DNA from: MGBC131033 sp910585655
GTDB taxonomy: Bacteria > Bacillota > Clostridia > Lachnospirales > Lachnospiraceae
DNA length: 12,512 bases
NCBI GenBank assembly: GCA_949502025.1
Contig: CATBCG010000036.1
Span: 1 to 12,512, forward strand
Reading direction: 5' to 3'
The notes below the pieces were generated by a model. That model was not told the DNA's origin. It saw only the letters and a program-made list of their open reading frames with translations, and did no database searches. Below, in pieces: positions 6,151-12,512 of the stretch. Within the stretch, counting starts at the first letter, position 1. Each line of letters opens with the position of its first letter. Both the position numbers and the translations under genes were made by a program.

Positions 6151-7509
6151 TTACGCTTTTTCCTTTTCCTGCGTCTGATATCTTTGCATTTTCTTGGCAT
6201 AAGCTACTGCCAGCAGCACCGCTGCCCCCAGCCAGGCAGATACCTCAGCCAGATAAACACCATACTCCTTTAACAGTAACGGCAGTAAAAGAGCCATCGA
6301 CATCCTCATTACCAGCTCTACAATCCCAGATATCATTGGTATTACCGTATCCCCCATCCCCTGAAGCGCCGAACGGAATATAAACAGCATATATAATACA
6401 AGCAACATCACGCTCATCACGATCAGATATGGATACGCTACTGCTACCACACTTTCTACAACTTCTGCTTCCCCGGTAATAAACAGCTTTACTACCCATC
6501 TGCCGGTCAAAATAATAAAAGCCGCTATGCTAAGGGCTATCGCACTGGATATTTTGGCGGCTGAACGAACTCCTTGACGAATCCGATCCACCTGCCCGGC
6601 TCCTAAATTCTGTCCTGCAAAGGTCGCTACCGCCGCTCCTACCGATGTTCCAGCCATTTCCATCAGCCCGCAAAGCTTGTTCCCTGCCGTGATCCCCGCC
6701 ACAAACAAAAATCCAAAGCCGTTGACAATATACTGCACTACCAGACCGCCCGCCGCAATAATCCCATTTTGGAAAGCTACCGGAGTTCCCAGCGCTAAAA
6801 GCCTTCGGATCACGCCTTTATCCAAGCGCCAGTCCTCCTTTGCCAAACGCAGAAAGGAAATCTTGCGAATTCCAATAAAACAATACACACAAGCACAGAC
6901 CTGCGCGATCAGCGTTGCAATCGCCACCCCGGCAATTCCCATATTAAAAACCGCCACAAACAAAATATCCAGCCCAATATTCACCAGCGAAGCCGTAATC
7001 ATCGCATAAAGCGGCGTCCTGCTGTCTCCCAACGCGCGAAGGACATTAGAAAGCATATTATACGTGACAATAATCGCAATTCCACTGAAAATAATACGAA
7101 TATATCGTTCAGCCCCATCAATCGTATTATCCGGCGTCTGTAAAAGCTCTAAAAGCGGCCTGGTAATAAGCAGGCTGACAATCGTAAACACAACTGCCAT
7201 AATCACCGATAAATAAACAGACATTGTGATACTTCTGCGAAGCCCCTCCCGATCCTCTGCCCCAAATCTCTGCGCCATTAAAATACCAAAGCCCTGTGTC
7301 ATTCCCATCACAATCCCCAATACAAGCCAGTCCAGCCAGCTTGCCGCTCCTACCGATGCCAAGGCTTCCACACCGACCACACGACCTACCACAATCGTAT
7401 CCACCATACTATAAAGTTGCTGAAAAATATTGCCGAACATCAGCGGCAAGGCAAATCCCAATATCAGCTTGAGTGGGCTGCCCTTTGTCATATCCTTTAC
7501 TCTTGCCAT
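6151..7509 (-). CDS. MATE family efflux transporter
   Basis: A 452-residue multidrug and toxin extrusion pump with about 12 hydrophobic helices in two similar halves, exporting organic cations or drugs by Na+ or H+ antiport. The N-terminus MTKGSPLKLILGFALPLMFGNIFQQLYSMVDTIVVGR-type start (from residue 7) is the usual bacterial DinF/NorM-like signature; LRALGDSRTPLY and the second-half counterpart LQGMGDTVIPMI are the paired family motifs. The ATG at 7509 is preferred to the in-frame ATG at 7539 for two reasons: GGGGGAGG (7521-7528) lies upstream of it, although 11 nt is a long spacing, and the promoter at 7545-7573 would start transcription at about 7538. That would leave the earlier ATG leaderless. 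Using 7539 adds ten residues. The substrate is not predictable. Confidence 0.93.
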   Translation of the reverse strand: MARVKDMTKGSPLKLILGFALPLMFGNIFQQLYSMVDTIVVGRVVGVEALASVGAASWLDWLVLGIVMGMTQGFGILMAQRFGAEDREGLRRSITMSVYLSVIMAVVFTIVSLLITRPLLELLQTPDNTIDGAERYIRIIFSGIAIIVTYNMLSNVLRALGDSRTPLYAMITASLVNIGLDILFVAVFNMGIAGVAIATLIAQVCACVYCFIGIRKISFLRLAKEDWRLDKGVIRRLLALGTPVAFQNGIIAAGGLVVQYIVNGFGFLFVAGITAGNKLCGLMEMAGTSVGAAVATFAGQNLGAGQVDRIRQGVRSAAKISSAIALSIAAFIILTGRWVVKLFITGEAEVVESVVAVAYPYLIVMSVMLLVLYMLFIFRSALQGMGDTVIPMISGIVELVMRMSMALLLPLLLKEYGVYLAEVSAWLGAAVLLAVAYAKKMQRYQTQEKEKA

Positions 7510-7544
7510 ATCCCCAAAAACCTCCCCCTTGTTTTTCATGTTCC

Positions 7545-7573
7545 ATCATACCATTAGATTGTGCTGCCTGCAA
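7545..7573 (-). promoter_or_regulatory. Sigma-A-like promoter of the MATE pump gene
   Basis: Minus strand TTGCAG (7573-7568), a 17-bp spacer and TATGAT (7550-7545, 5/6). The predicted start of transcription near 7538 leaves a leader of about 30 nt for translation from 7509. Confidence 0.6.
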
Positions 7574-7631
7574 CTTAAATATTTTCACTTAATACAAGTG
7601 CGCTCCTGTCCGGAGAACTTTCCTATCATAC

Positions 7632-7673
7632 AAAAAATGCGTCATGCCACAGATCAGGCATAACGCATTTTTT
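7632..7673 (-). terminator. Rho-independent terminator of the sugar-permease operon
   Basis: Arms 7632-7642 and 7663-7673 (AAAAAATGCGT/ACGCATTTTTT) pair perfectly. After a one-base mismatch (7643/7662) the stem continues with ATGCC/GGCAT around an 8-nt loop. Read on the minus strand it ends in TTTTTT and begins only 4 nt after the stop of the LplC-type gene. The same sequence could also work on the plus strand. Confidence 0.88.
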
Positions 7674-7677
7674 AAAT

Positions 7678-8571
7678 TTATCCTTTAATAGCTCCAACCA
7701 TTACCCCTTTTTCAAAATATTTCTGAATAAACGGATAAAAAATAAAAATCGGTAATGTAGATACTACAATCGTACAATATTTAATTAACTGCTTATAAAT
7801 CGCAGTATCGCCGGCATAGTCTGAAGCATTGACCTGGGTGGTGGAGGTATCGCCGGTGATTAAAATTTCTTTTAGGATAAGCTGCAGTGGGAATTTGCTC
7901 CGGTCACGCAGGTAGATAGAAGCCTGGAACCAGGAATTCCACTGTCCAATCACCAGATATAACACTACGGTAGCCAATGTTGCCTTGATCAGCGGCAGAA
8001 CTATTTTAAACAAAATCGTAAACCGTCCGGCACCGTCTAACATTGCCGATTCCTCCAGACTAGCCGGAACCGTTGTCATCGCCGTCCGTACCAAAATCAA
8101 ATTAAAGGCAGACAAGCTCATCGGCACAATAATCGCCAGGCGGTTGTCATACCATCCTAACATTTTAGTTATAACAATGTAAGAAGCAATCATACCACCA
8201 TTAAACAACATCGTAAAAGAAATAAAAAACATAATGAAATTAGAAAACAGCGCGTCTTTTCTTGATACGGCATAAGCCGTGATCACCGTCAGGAACAGAC
8301 CCAGAGCGGTACTGGCTATTACATAAAGAAACGTATTCAGATAACCGCTGATCAAATCCTTGTTTGCAAAAACCAGCTTATAACCCTCGATATTGAGCCC
8401 CTTAATCCGCCAAATCAGCCCCGTCTGATTCATTACCCAGTGAGCGTCACTAAACGATGCAAAAATAACATGCAGTACCGGCAGCAAACAAACCGCCATT
8501 AAAAATATCATAAACAACGTATTAAAAATATCAAATACAATCTTTCCCGGAGATTTCCGTTGTACCATCAT
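7678..8571 (-). CDS. Carbohydrate ABC transporter permease, LplC/YtcP type
   Basis: A 297-residue membrane subunit of a CUT1-class sugar importer (MalG/LplC-like). About six helices are visible, with the BPD_transp_1 loop (EAA motif) at residues 173-195, EESAMLDGAGRFTILFKIVLP, which docks on the ATPase. The C-terminus FIFYPFIQKYFEKGVMVGAIKG is the standard family end. The frame is open to a TTG at 8667, but that extension is not family-like and runs through a palindromic element. ATG at 8571 (or the next codon, 8568) is chosen because AGGAAA and GAGGT (8576-8586) precede it and the length then matches LplC. It follows the LplB-type gene after 152 bp and is closed by a terminator. No ATPase is encoded nearby; such systems often share an MsmX-type ATPase. 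Confidence 0.92.
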   Translation of the reverse strand: MMVQRKSPGKIVFDIFNTLFMIFLMAVCLLPVLHVIFASFSDAHWVMNQTGLIWRIKGLNIEGYKLVFANKDLISGYLNTFLYVIASTALGLFLTVITAYAVSRKDALFSNFIMFFISFTMLFNGGMIASYIVITKMLGWYDNRLAIIVPMSLSAFNLILVRTAMTTVPASLEESAMLDGAGRFTILFKIVLPLIKATLATVVLYLVIGQWNSWFQASIYLRDRSKFPLQLILKEILITGDTSTTQVNASDYAGDTAIYKQLIKYCTIVVSTLPIFIFYPFIQKYFEKGVMVGAIKG

Positions 8572-8605
8572 AAGCTTTCCTACCTCATTTCTTATTCTAA
8601 GTTCC

Positions 8606-8698
8606 GCAGACCTCCTTATAGAACATCTTCCTCCAGCTTGATATTTGTTCGCAAAGAACACTCCCAAATATCAACCTATGTTCTACCCGGAGTTCTGC
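8606..8698 (-). repeat. Nested palindromic element between the two permease genes
   Basis: Four nested inverted repeats share one centre. From outside in they are 8606-8615 with 8689-8698 (9 of 10 pairs), 8619-8626 with 8678-8685 (8 of 8), 8638-8647 with 8665-8674 (10 of 10) and 8647-8650 with 8656-8659. In the mRNA (minus strand) this would form one long, slightly bulged hairpin of about 93 nt. It has no T-run, so it is not a standard terminator. It may limit or stabilise expression of the downstream gene, or be an inserted palindromic repeat. It lies about 20 nt before the ribosome site of the LplC-type gene. Confidence 0.75.
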
Positions 8699-8723
8699 TG
8701 TTTAAACTCCGCGCATTTTATAA

Positions 8724-9692
8724 TCAGAACAAACTTGTTTCACTATATACCTTACTGATATGGTTGGAAATCATCAGCAGTATAAAGTTAATCAGAGAGT
8801 TGAACATACTAACGGCAGTACTGTAACCGTAGTTAAATTCCTGAAGACCTTTCCGGTATACATAACTGGAAATGATATCCGCCGTTTCATAAATCTGCGA
8901 ATTGTACAGCAAAATCGTCTTTTCATAGCCGACCGCCATTAAAGAACCAACTCTTAAAATCAACATAATGATAATCGTTGAGGAAATGCCTGGAAGCGTA
9001 ATGTGCCACGTCTGCTGCCAGCGGTTTGCCCCATCCACTACAGCAGCCTCATACAGCTCCTGATCCACTCCGGAAAGAGCGGCTACGTAAATAATCGCTC
9101 CAAATCCAAGCCCCTGCCAAAGCCCGGAAATAATATAAATCGGTCGCCAATATTGCGGCATACTAAGTAAATTCTGATTGCTCCCGCTAAAAAAACTTAC
9201 CATACTTGTAATCACGCCACGAGAAGAACAGAAATCTACAATAATACCGGCTACCACTACCATAGAAATAAAATACGGCATATAGCTGACCGTCTGTACC
9301 GTACGTTTAAATTTGACATTTTTGATTTCGTTTAACAGCAAAGCAAAAATAATGGTAATCGGGAAGGAGACGACCAAATCCAAGATACTGATCACCAAGG
9401 TATTCCGCAGAGTCCGCACAAAATAAATGGAATTAAAAAAGTCAATGAAATGCTGAAACCCAATAAACGGGCTATGTAGAACTCCCAGCTTCGGTTTGTA
9501 ATCCTGAAATGCCATCAGCAAACCGAACATCGGCATATAGGCAAAAACGATAAAAAACACCAATGCCGGAACAGCCATCAGATAGACGACCTTATTTTTT
9601 TTCAGATCCTTTCGTATGGCTTCTTTGGTAAATTTCCTTTTGCGCACAGCCGTAGCAGCTACTGGCGCGCCTCCTGCGTATTTCTTGCTCAA
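8724..9692 (-). CDS. lplB: Carbohydrate ABC transporter permease, LplB type
   Basis: A 322-residue membrane subunit of the LplB family (COG4209) in oligo- or polysaccharide importers. A charged N-terminus (KKNKVVYLMAVPALVFF) leads into about six helices. The EAA loop is at residues 215-234, EAAVVDGANRWQQTWHITLP, and the C-terminus SNHISKVYSETSLF is typical. The start is a TTG at 9692: AAAGGGGT (9701-9708) lies 8 nt upstream, and the next in-frame Met (residue 39) is already inside the first helix, so the rare start is well supported. It pairs with the LplC-type gene downstream. It lies 131 bp from the AraC-type regulator gene on the same strand. The substrate cannot be read from the permease; relatives move plant or host polysaccharide fragments. 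Confidence 0.92.
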   Translation of the reverse strand: MSKKYAGGAPVAATAVRKRKFTKEAIRKDLKKNKVVYLMAVPALVFFIVFAYMPMFGLLMAFQDYKPKLGVLHSPFIGFQHFIDFFNSIYFVRTLRNTLVISILDLVVSFPITIIFALLLNEIKNVKFKRTVQTVSYMPYFISMVVVAGIIVDFCSSRGVITSMVSFFSGSNQNLLSMPQYWRPIYIISGLWQGLGFGAIIYVAALSGVDQELYEAAVVDGANRWQQTWHITLPGISSTIIIMLILRVGSLMAVGYEKTILLYNSQIYETADIISSYVYRKGLQEFNYGYSTAVSMFNSLINFILLMISNHISKVYSETSLF

Positions 9693-9728
9693 TATAAACT
9701 ACCCCTTTCTTTGGAAAACTCTCTTTTT

Positions 9729-9756
9729 AGTTTACAAGTGGATATCTTTCCTGCAA
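9729..9756 (-). promoter_or_regulatory. Possible promoter of the permease pair
   Basis: Minus strand TTGCAG (9756-9751), a 16-bp spacer and TAAACT (9734-9729, 4/6). It sits between the regulator's stop and the LplB-type start. The weak -10 would fit a promoter needing an activator, but a distal promoter in front of the regulator could also serve the permeases since no minus-strand terminator is visible at 9757-9823. Confidence 0.35.
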
Positions 9757-9805
9757 AGGGGCAGTTTTTTGTATGATTCTTGTTTTCTTACTTTTTAAAA
9801 CGGTC

Positions 9806-9836
9806 AATTTTTGCGCTTTGTTCTCAAAATTTGCGC
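9806..9836 (-). promoter_or_regulatory. Direct repeat, candidate AraC-type operator before the permease genes
   Basis: On the minus strand GCGCAAA occurs at 9836-9830 and again at 9816-9810, exactly 20 bp apart (two helical turns), each followed by more A/T. The upstream copy overlaps the last codons of the regulator gene. AraC-family proteins bind such tandem direct repeats with two HTH motifs. A similar motif pair stands in front of the regulator's own promoter at 12261-12280. Binding is inferred. Confidence 0.4.
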
Positions 9837-12178
9837 CCGCCGTCTTCCGGTGTTCCCAATTTATTCTCTTTTCGCTTATATTGCCCAGGGGTAATGCCCT
9901 CATATCGCTTAAAGGCTCGAATCATTGCCTTAGAGTCCAGATATCCCGTCGCCTCTGCCGCATCCTTTACGGTTTTTCCCTCGTCCAGCAGCTCTTTACA
10001 ACGATTTAACCGCAAAATATGTATATAATCCAACATACCCTGCCCCGTATAACGACGGAACGTTCTGCCCATATAGGACAGGCTCATACCAAATGTCTCG
10101 GCAATCGTGGAAATATTCAAATTGGTATCCGCATAATTTTCTTTCAGATAACGTTGTACATCTTCCATCCAATCTGGCTGTTCCTTGCGGCTTTTGCTTT
10201 CATAATAAGACGAAACCTCGGTAAAAATACGGTGAATCTCCTCTCTAAGAGCCGCTACTGAACGGGCTTTTAAAAGCCGTTCCGGTGCGATCGCATTTTG
10301 GTAATAGCTATCCTCCCATTCTCCGGACAGCTCCTCAAACATTCCAATTAACATACTGACAATCCCGGAGGCAGAGCATTGATTGTAGGAAAGATAACGA
10401 ATATCCTTCTTCATCCCCTGTTCCATCAGTTCGTCTAAAAGCTCATATGCTGTTTGATAATCTTTTGCCGAAAGACAATTCAAAAGCTTTTTTTCTGTTT
10501 CCATCACCCGCTGCCGCCCTATACTCTGTTCCGAGAGCATTTCCTGATCATACAGCAGGACGTCCGGCACCTCATTTCCCCAAAAATCCTTATGGGCAAT
10601 CACCTCATAAGCCTCTTCATAAGCTAGAGAAAGTTCTTCTGCTCCCTGGTGAAGCCCACTGACCGCCGCATAACTCACCAATTCAAAAGCTTCCTTATAA
10701 AAGGCAACACATTCTGCTATCCGCAATTCGAGTCCAATATCCTGTTCCTCACTGGATATTGGATAAATACAAGCTGCCATATCTTCAATCTCTACAAAGA
10801 CTCCCTGTTCCTCCGCCAGCAACAATTCCTCCAAAACATTTTGGATGGAAAACAAGACCAGTCTCCAAATCTCGGGCCAATCCTGTTGCGGCTGCCCGGA
10901 AAATAACTTACAACGTTCCGGATGATCCAGCCGAAGTAAAATAATTCGGTAATTAGAGCCTTTCCATCTTTGTTCTATCTGCGAAAAACAAAGTTCCAGA
11001 CGTTCTTCATTTTTTATCCAACCCTTCATGGCACCGCTTAAAATCCCCTGGCGCATATAATCCTCGCTCTGCTTTAGCCGCTGCTCCATAGTTCCCTTTT
11101 CCCGCAGAAGCTTTTGCAGCGCAAGTTCTACCTTTTCATACGTCACAGCCTCCTTACTGCCGCCCAATGCCTGACGCTTCCCTTCTACCAGCGCCAGCAT
11201 TTCCTGAATCGGGTTGAAGGTCGCTTTTGCAAAATAGACCGCCAGAGCAACCCCAATCAGCAGACACAACACTACCTCTGCAAGAATAGCATAATATAGA
11301 TAATGAACCTTGGCATAAAAGATTTTCTTTGGTGTATAAATCACATATTTTACCGCAATTTCCGTAGACTTTAAGGAGGATACCACATAGTCCAGACTTT
11401 GAAGCTTCATCGGCACCAATCCTTCGTCCTCCAGACTGTCATAACGAATCCCGCTGATATCTACGTTCGGATTACTGTTTCCAATCAAATTTCCCCCTTC
11501 ATCCAGCAAAAACAAACCGCCCTGTCTGGAAAGACTGATATTGTCTGCCGCCTCCCGAATCGCGCTCCATGGAATCGAAATCATCGCCGTAGCATATACC
11601 TCGCGGAAAGAAACCCCATATACATTCCGGTAAAAAATGATCCGCAGATTTTCCGGCGTCGTACCAATCAGAAAGTACCCCTCTAGCTGGTTCCGATCAA
11701 TCCCTGCCAAAAATTCCTCCTCTGTTACTTCCAGCCCGTCGGTATACAAAAACATCAGTTGATTCGGATATCGTCTGTAATTCGTTACCAGACTTTTATT
11801 CTGATAAAAATAAACTCCGATATTATCACAGCGTGGATTACTGATTCTGATATTTTTTAAATTCTGCTGTAAACTTATTACCTCCTGAAATTCCCTGGCA
11901 GACCAGTTTTCCTTACGCATCAGGCGTTCTACCTGTTGGTCGGCTACTAAAACCTGTAGCTCTGCTTTTACCAAAGAAAATACCTGATCATAGGCTTGTC
12001 TTGTCTGTCGGAGCAAATTTACATGATAGCTTTTTGTCTCCTCTCCTATTGCTTTACTGGAATAAATATAGCCATAAATCATGATCAACAATGGTACAAG
12101 CAACACTACCAGATACGTCAACAGATAATTCCGGTAGGTTCTGTTAAAATGAAATCTTCGCTTTTTTGTATGCTTCAC
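9824..12178 (-). CDS. Membrane-anchored sensor AraC-family regulator (YtdP/YesS-like)
   Basis: A 784-residue one-component regulator. TM1 (about 17-40) and TM2 (about 294-317) bracket an extracellular region (41-290) resembling a Cache-type ligand sensor. A short FNPIQEMLALV linker follows TM2, as in membrane kinases and YesM-like proteins. A middle cytoplasmic region (about 330-665) has no motif I can name. The C-terminal AraC domain (671-768) has two helix-turn-helices: NISTIAETFGMSLSYMGRTF (688-707) and TVKDAAEATGYLDSKAMIRA (736-755), ending in the ITPGQYKR hallmark. The start is GTG at 12178, with GAGGAT (12187-12192) 8 nt upstream. B. subtilis YtdP and YesS have the same build and lie next to LplB/LplC-type permease genes, so this protein probably senses an extracellular sugar and activates the neighbouring transporter. 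A promoter lies at 12221-12249. Confidence 0.92.
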   Translation of the reverse strand: MKHTKKRRFHFNRTYRNYLLTYLVVLLVPLLIMIYGYIYSSKAIGEETKSYHVNLLRQTRQAYDQVFSLVKAELQVLVADQQVERLMRKENWSAREFQEVISLQQNLKNIRISNPRCDNIGVYFYQNKSLVTNYRRYPNQLMFLYTDGLEVTEEEFLAGIDRNQLEGYFLIGTTPENLRIIFYRNVYGVSFREVYATAMISIPWSAIREAADNISLSRQGGLFLLDEGGNLIGNSNPNVDISGIRYDSLEDEGLVPMKLQSLDYVVSSLKSTEIAVKYVIYTPKKIFYAKVHYLYYAILAEVVLCLLIGVALAVYFAKATFNPIQEMLALVEGKRQALGGSKEAVTYEKVELALQKLLREKGTMEQRLKQSEDYMRQGILSGAMKGWIKNEERLELCFSQIEQRWKGSNYRIILLRLDHPERCKLFSGQPQQDWPEIWRLVLFSIQNVLEELLLAEEQGVFVEIEDMAACIYPISSEEQDIGLELRIAECVAFYKEAFELVSYAAVSGLHQGAEELSLAYEEAYEVIAHKDFWGNEVPDVLLYDQEMLSEQSIGRQRVMETEKKLLNCLSAKDYQTAYELLDELMEQGMKKDIRYLSYNQCSASGIVSMLIGMFEELSGEWEDSYYQNAIAPERLLKARSVAALREEIHRIFTEVSSYYESKSRKEQPDWMEDVQRYLKENYADTNLNISTIAETFGMSLSYMGRTFRRYTGQGMLDYIHILRLNRCKELLDEGKTVKDAAEATGYLDSKAMIRAFKRYEGITPGQYKRKENKLGTPEDGGRKF

Positions 12179-12220
12179 TTTTTCTTATCCTCTTTCTTTT
12201 TTTGCTATGTCCGTTTTTTT

Positions 12221-12249
12221 ATCATAACATATTCCCTCTTTTTTTACAA
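12221..12249 (-). promoter_or_regulatory. Promoter of the AraC-type regulator gene
   Basis: Minus strand TTGTAA (12249-12244), a 17-bp spacer and TATGAT (12226-12221, 5/6) preceded by TGT, an extended -10. The start of transcription would be near 12214, leaving a leader of about 35 nt. Confidence 0.65.
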
Positions 12250-12260
12250 TCAAAGCATCC

Positions 12261-12280
12261 TTTTTGTGCATATTTTGCGA
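12261..12280 (-). promoter_or_regulatory. Tandem 10-bp repeat, candidate autoregulatory operator
   Basis: The plus strand carries TTTTTGTGCA directly followed by TATTTTGCGA; on the minus strand these read TCGCAAAATA and TGCACAAAAA. The half-sites are 10 bp apart, one helical turn, and end 11 bp upstream of the -35 of the regulator promoter (about -47 to -66). They resemble the GCGCAAA pair at 9806-9836. This is the usual place for an activator site; function is inferred. Confidence 0.4.
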
Positions 12281-12297
12281 ATAAGAACAAAAATTTA

Positions 12298-12391
12298 GAA
12301 TCCCCGGATTCCCCAAAATGGTTATTCTCCTCAAATATTCCCCCTTTCCCCTCACTTTCCTTTCCTGTTACATAGGCGTTTGCAAAACGCC
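12298..12391. repeat. Non-coding stretch with two short palindromes
   Basis: GAATCC/GGATTC with a 2-bp centre occupies 12298-12311. A perfect 7-bp inverted repeat GGCGTTT/AAACGCC with a 3-bp loop occupies 12375-12391. Between them is a pyrimidine-rich plus strand with no gene I can support. They may be leftovers of, or ends of, a repeat element or insertion; no target duplication can be seen. Confidence 0.4.
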
Positions 12392-12434
12392 ACAGCCCGC
12401 ATAAAATCAGGCTTTTTTCTTTGATAAAATAGAA

Positions 12435-12505
12435 CAACTCCTCACAGGTTTGTGGTAAAATTGAGATGTCAGTAACAATTCACCATACCCACCTGAAAGG
12501 AGTTG
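12435..12505 (+). promoter_or_regulatory. Long inverted repeat that could hide a ribosome binding site
   Basis: Left arm 12435-12449 (CAACTCCTCACAGGT) pairs with right arm 12491-12505 (ACCTGAAAGGAGTTG) at 13 of 15 positions. The right arm includes AAAGGAG (12496-12502), a near-perfect Shine-Dalgarno sequence. An extended -10 TGATAAAAT (12422-12430) lies just before the left arm. If a gene starts at about 12513 or later, its ribosome site would be paired in the mRNA. The gene itself is outside the window. Confidence 0.4.
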
Positions 12506-12512
12506 CACCTCT
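12466..12512 (+). CDS. Possible start of a plus-strand gene running off the window
   Basis: ATG at 12466 opens a frame to the edge, beginning MSVTIHHTHLKGVAPL. No good ribosome site precedes it, and a -10-like TGGTAAAAT (12453-12461) is too close for a normal leader. The alternative is that translation starts just beyond the edge behind AAAGGAG at 12496-12502. I do not recognise a family from 15 residues. Confidence 0.2.
   Translation, partial: MSVTIHHTHLKGVAP

Noticed and set aside
8572..8667. N-terminal extension of the LplC-type permease to a TTG start
   Set aside because: The 32 added residues are not family-like and are encoded by the palindromic element; a good ribosome site supports the ATG at 8571.
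9751..9770. CTGC/GCAG stem followed by TTTTTT on the plus strand, terminator-like
   Set aside because: Only a 4-bp stem, and both neighbouring genes run on the minus strand, where it has no T-run.
9802..9807. Minus-strand TTGACC as -35 of the permease promoter
   Set aside because: No acceptable -10 hexamer occurs 16-18 bp downstream.
12394..12418. AGCC/GGCT stem with T-run on the plus strand
   Set aside because: A 4-bp stem with a 12-nt loop is too weak, and no plus-strand gene precedes it.
12222..12437. Minus-strand open frame of 71 codons upstream of the regulator
   Set aside because: It needs a TTG start without ribosome site, covers the regulator's promoter and palindromes, and has no recognisable domain.

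Overview
The window looks like chromosomal DNA of a low-to-moderate GC Firmicute, most likely a Clostridia of the Lachnospiraceae type. Pointers are purine-rich Shine-Dalgarno sites before nearly every gene, regular use of GTG and TTG starts, sigma-A-like promoters with TATAAT variants, an XRE domain with the SRQTVSKWE helix, and an LplB/LplC-type sugar permease pair beside a membrane-anchored AraC regulator. The taxon is an inference; no rRNA or tRNA is present.

Left part (1-4554). A long hairpin (11-60) lies beside a truncated XRE regulator remnant (123-260, minus). An AI-2E family membrane permease (549-1775, plus) follows behind a recognisable promoter. It converges with trmB (2076-2765, minus), which is trailed by a tiny basic ORF three bases after its stop (1920-2072). 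Between the two transcription units sits a structured repeat block (1806-1896): hairpin-forming 16-bp units inside a GC-rich outer stem. trmB and a D-Ala-D-Ala carboxypeptidase (3007-4554, plus) are divergent, and each has its own promoter.

Middle part (4563-7539, minus). A DEDDh exonuclease with a C-terminal cysteine cluster, a small two-helix membrane protein with a coiled coil, and a MATE efflux pump lie in a row. Each has a ribosome binding site. The MATE pump has a good promoter that also helps fix its start.

Right part (7632-12280, minus). This is a carbohydrate-uptake module: a sensor-type AraC regulator (YtdP/YesS-like), LplB-type permease, LplC-type permease, then a strong terminator. 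No solute-binding protein and no ATPase are encoded. Two things stand out. A nested hairpin (8606-8698) fills the gap between the two permease genes. A GCGCAAA-like direct repeat is found just upstream of the regulator's promoter and again, spaced 20 bp, upstream of the permease genes, which suggests a common operator.

The right edge (12298-12512) holds several inverted repeats and what may be the leader of a plus-strand gene whose body is outside the window. I see no rRNA, tRNA, CRISPR array, identifiable transposase or phage gene. No clearly new multi-gene system is visible; the most interesting signals are the non-coding structures.
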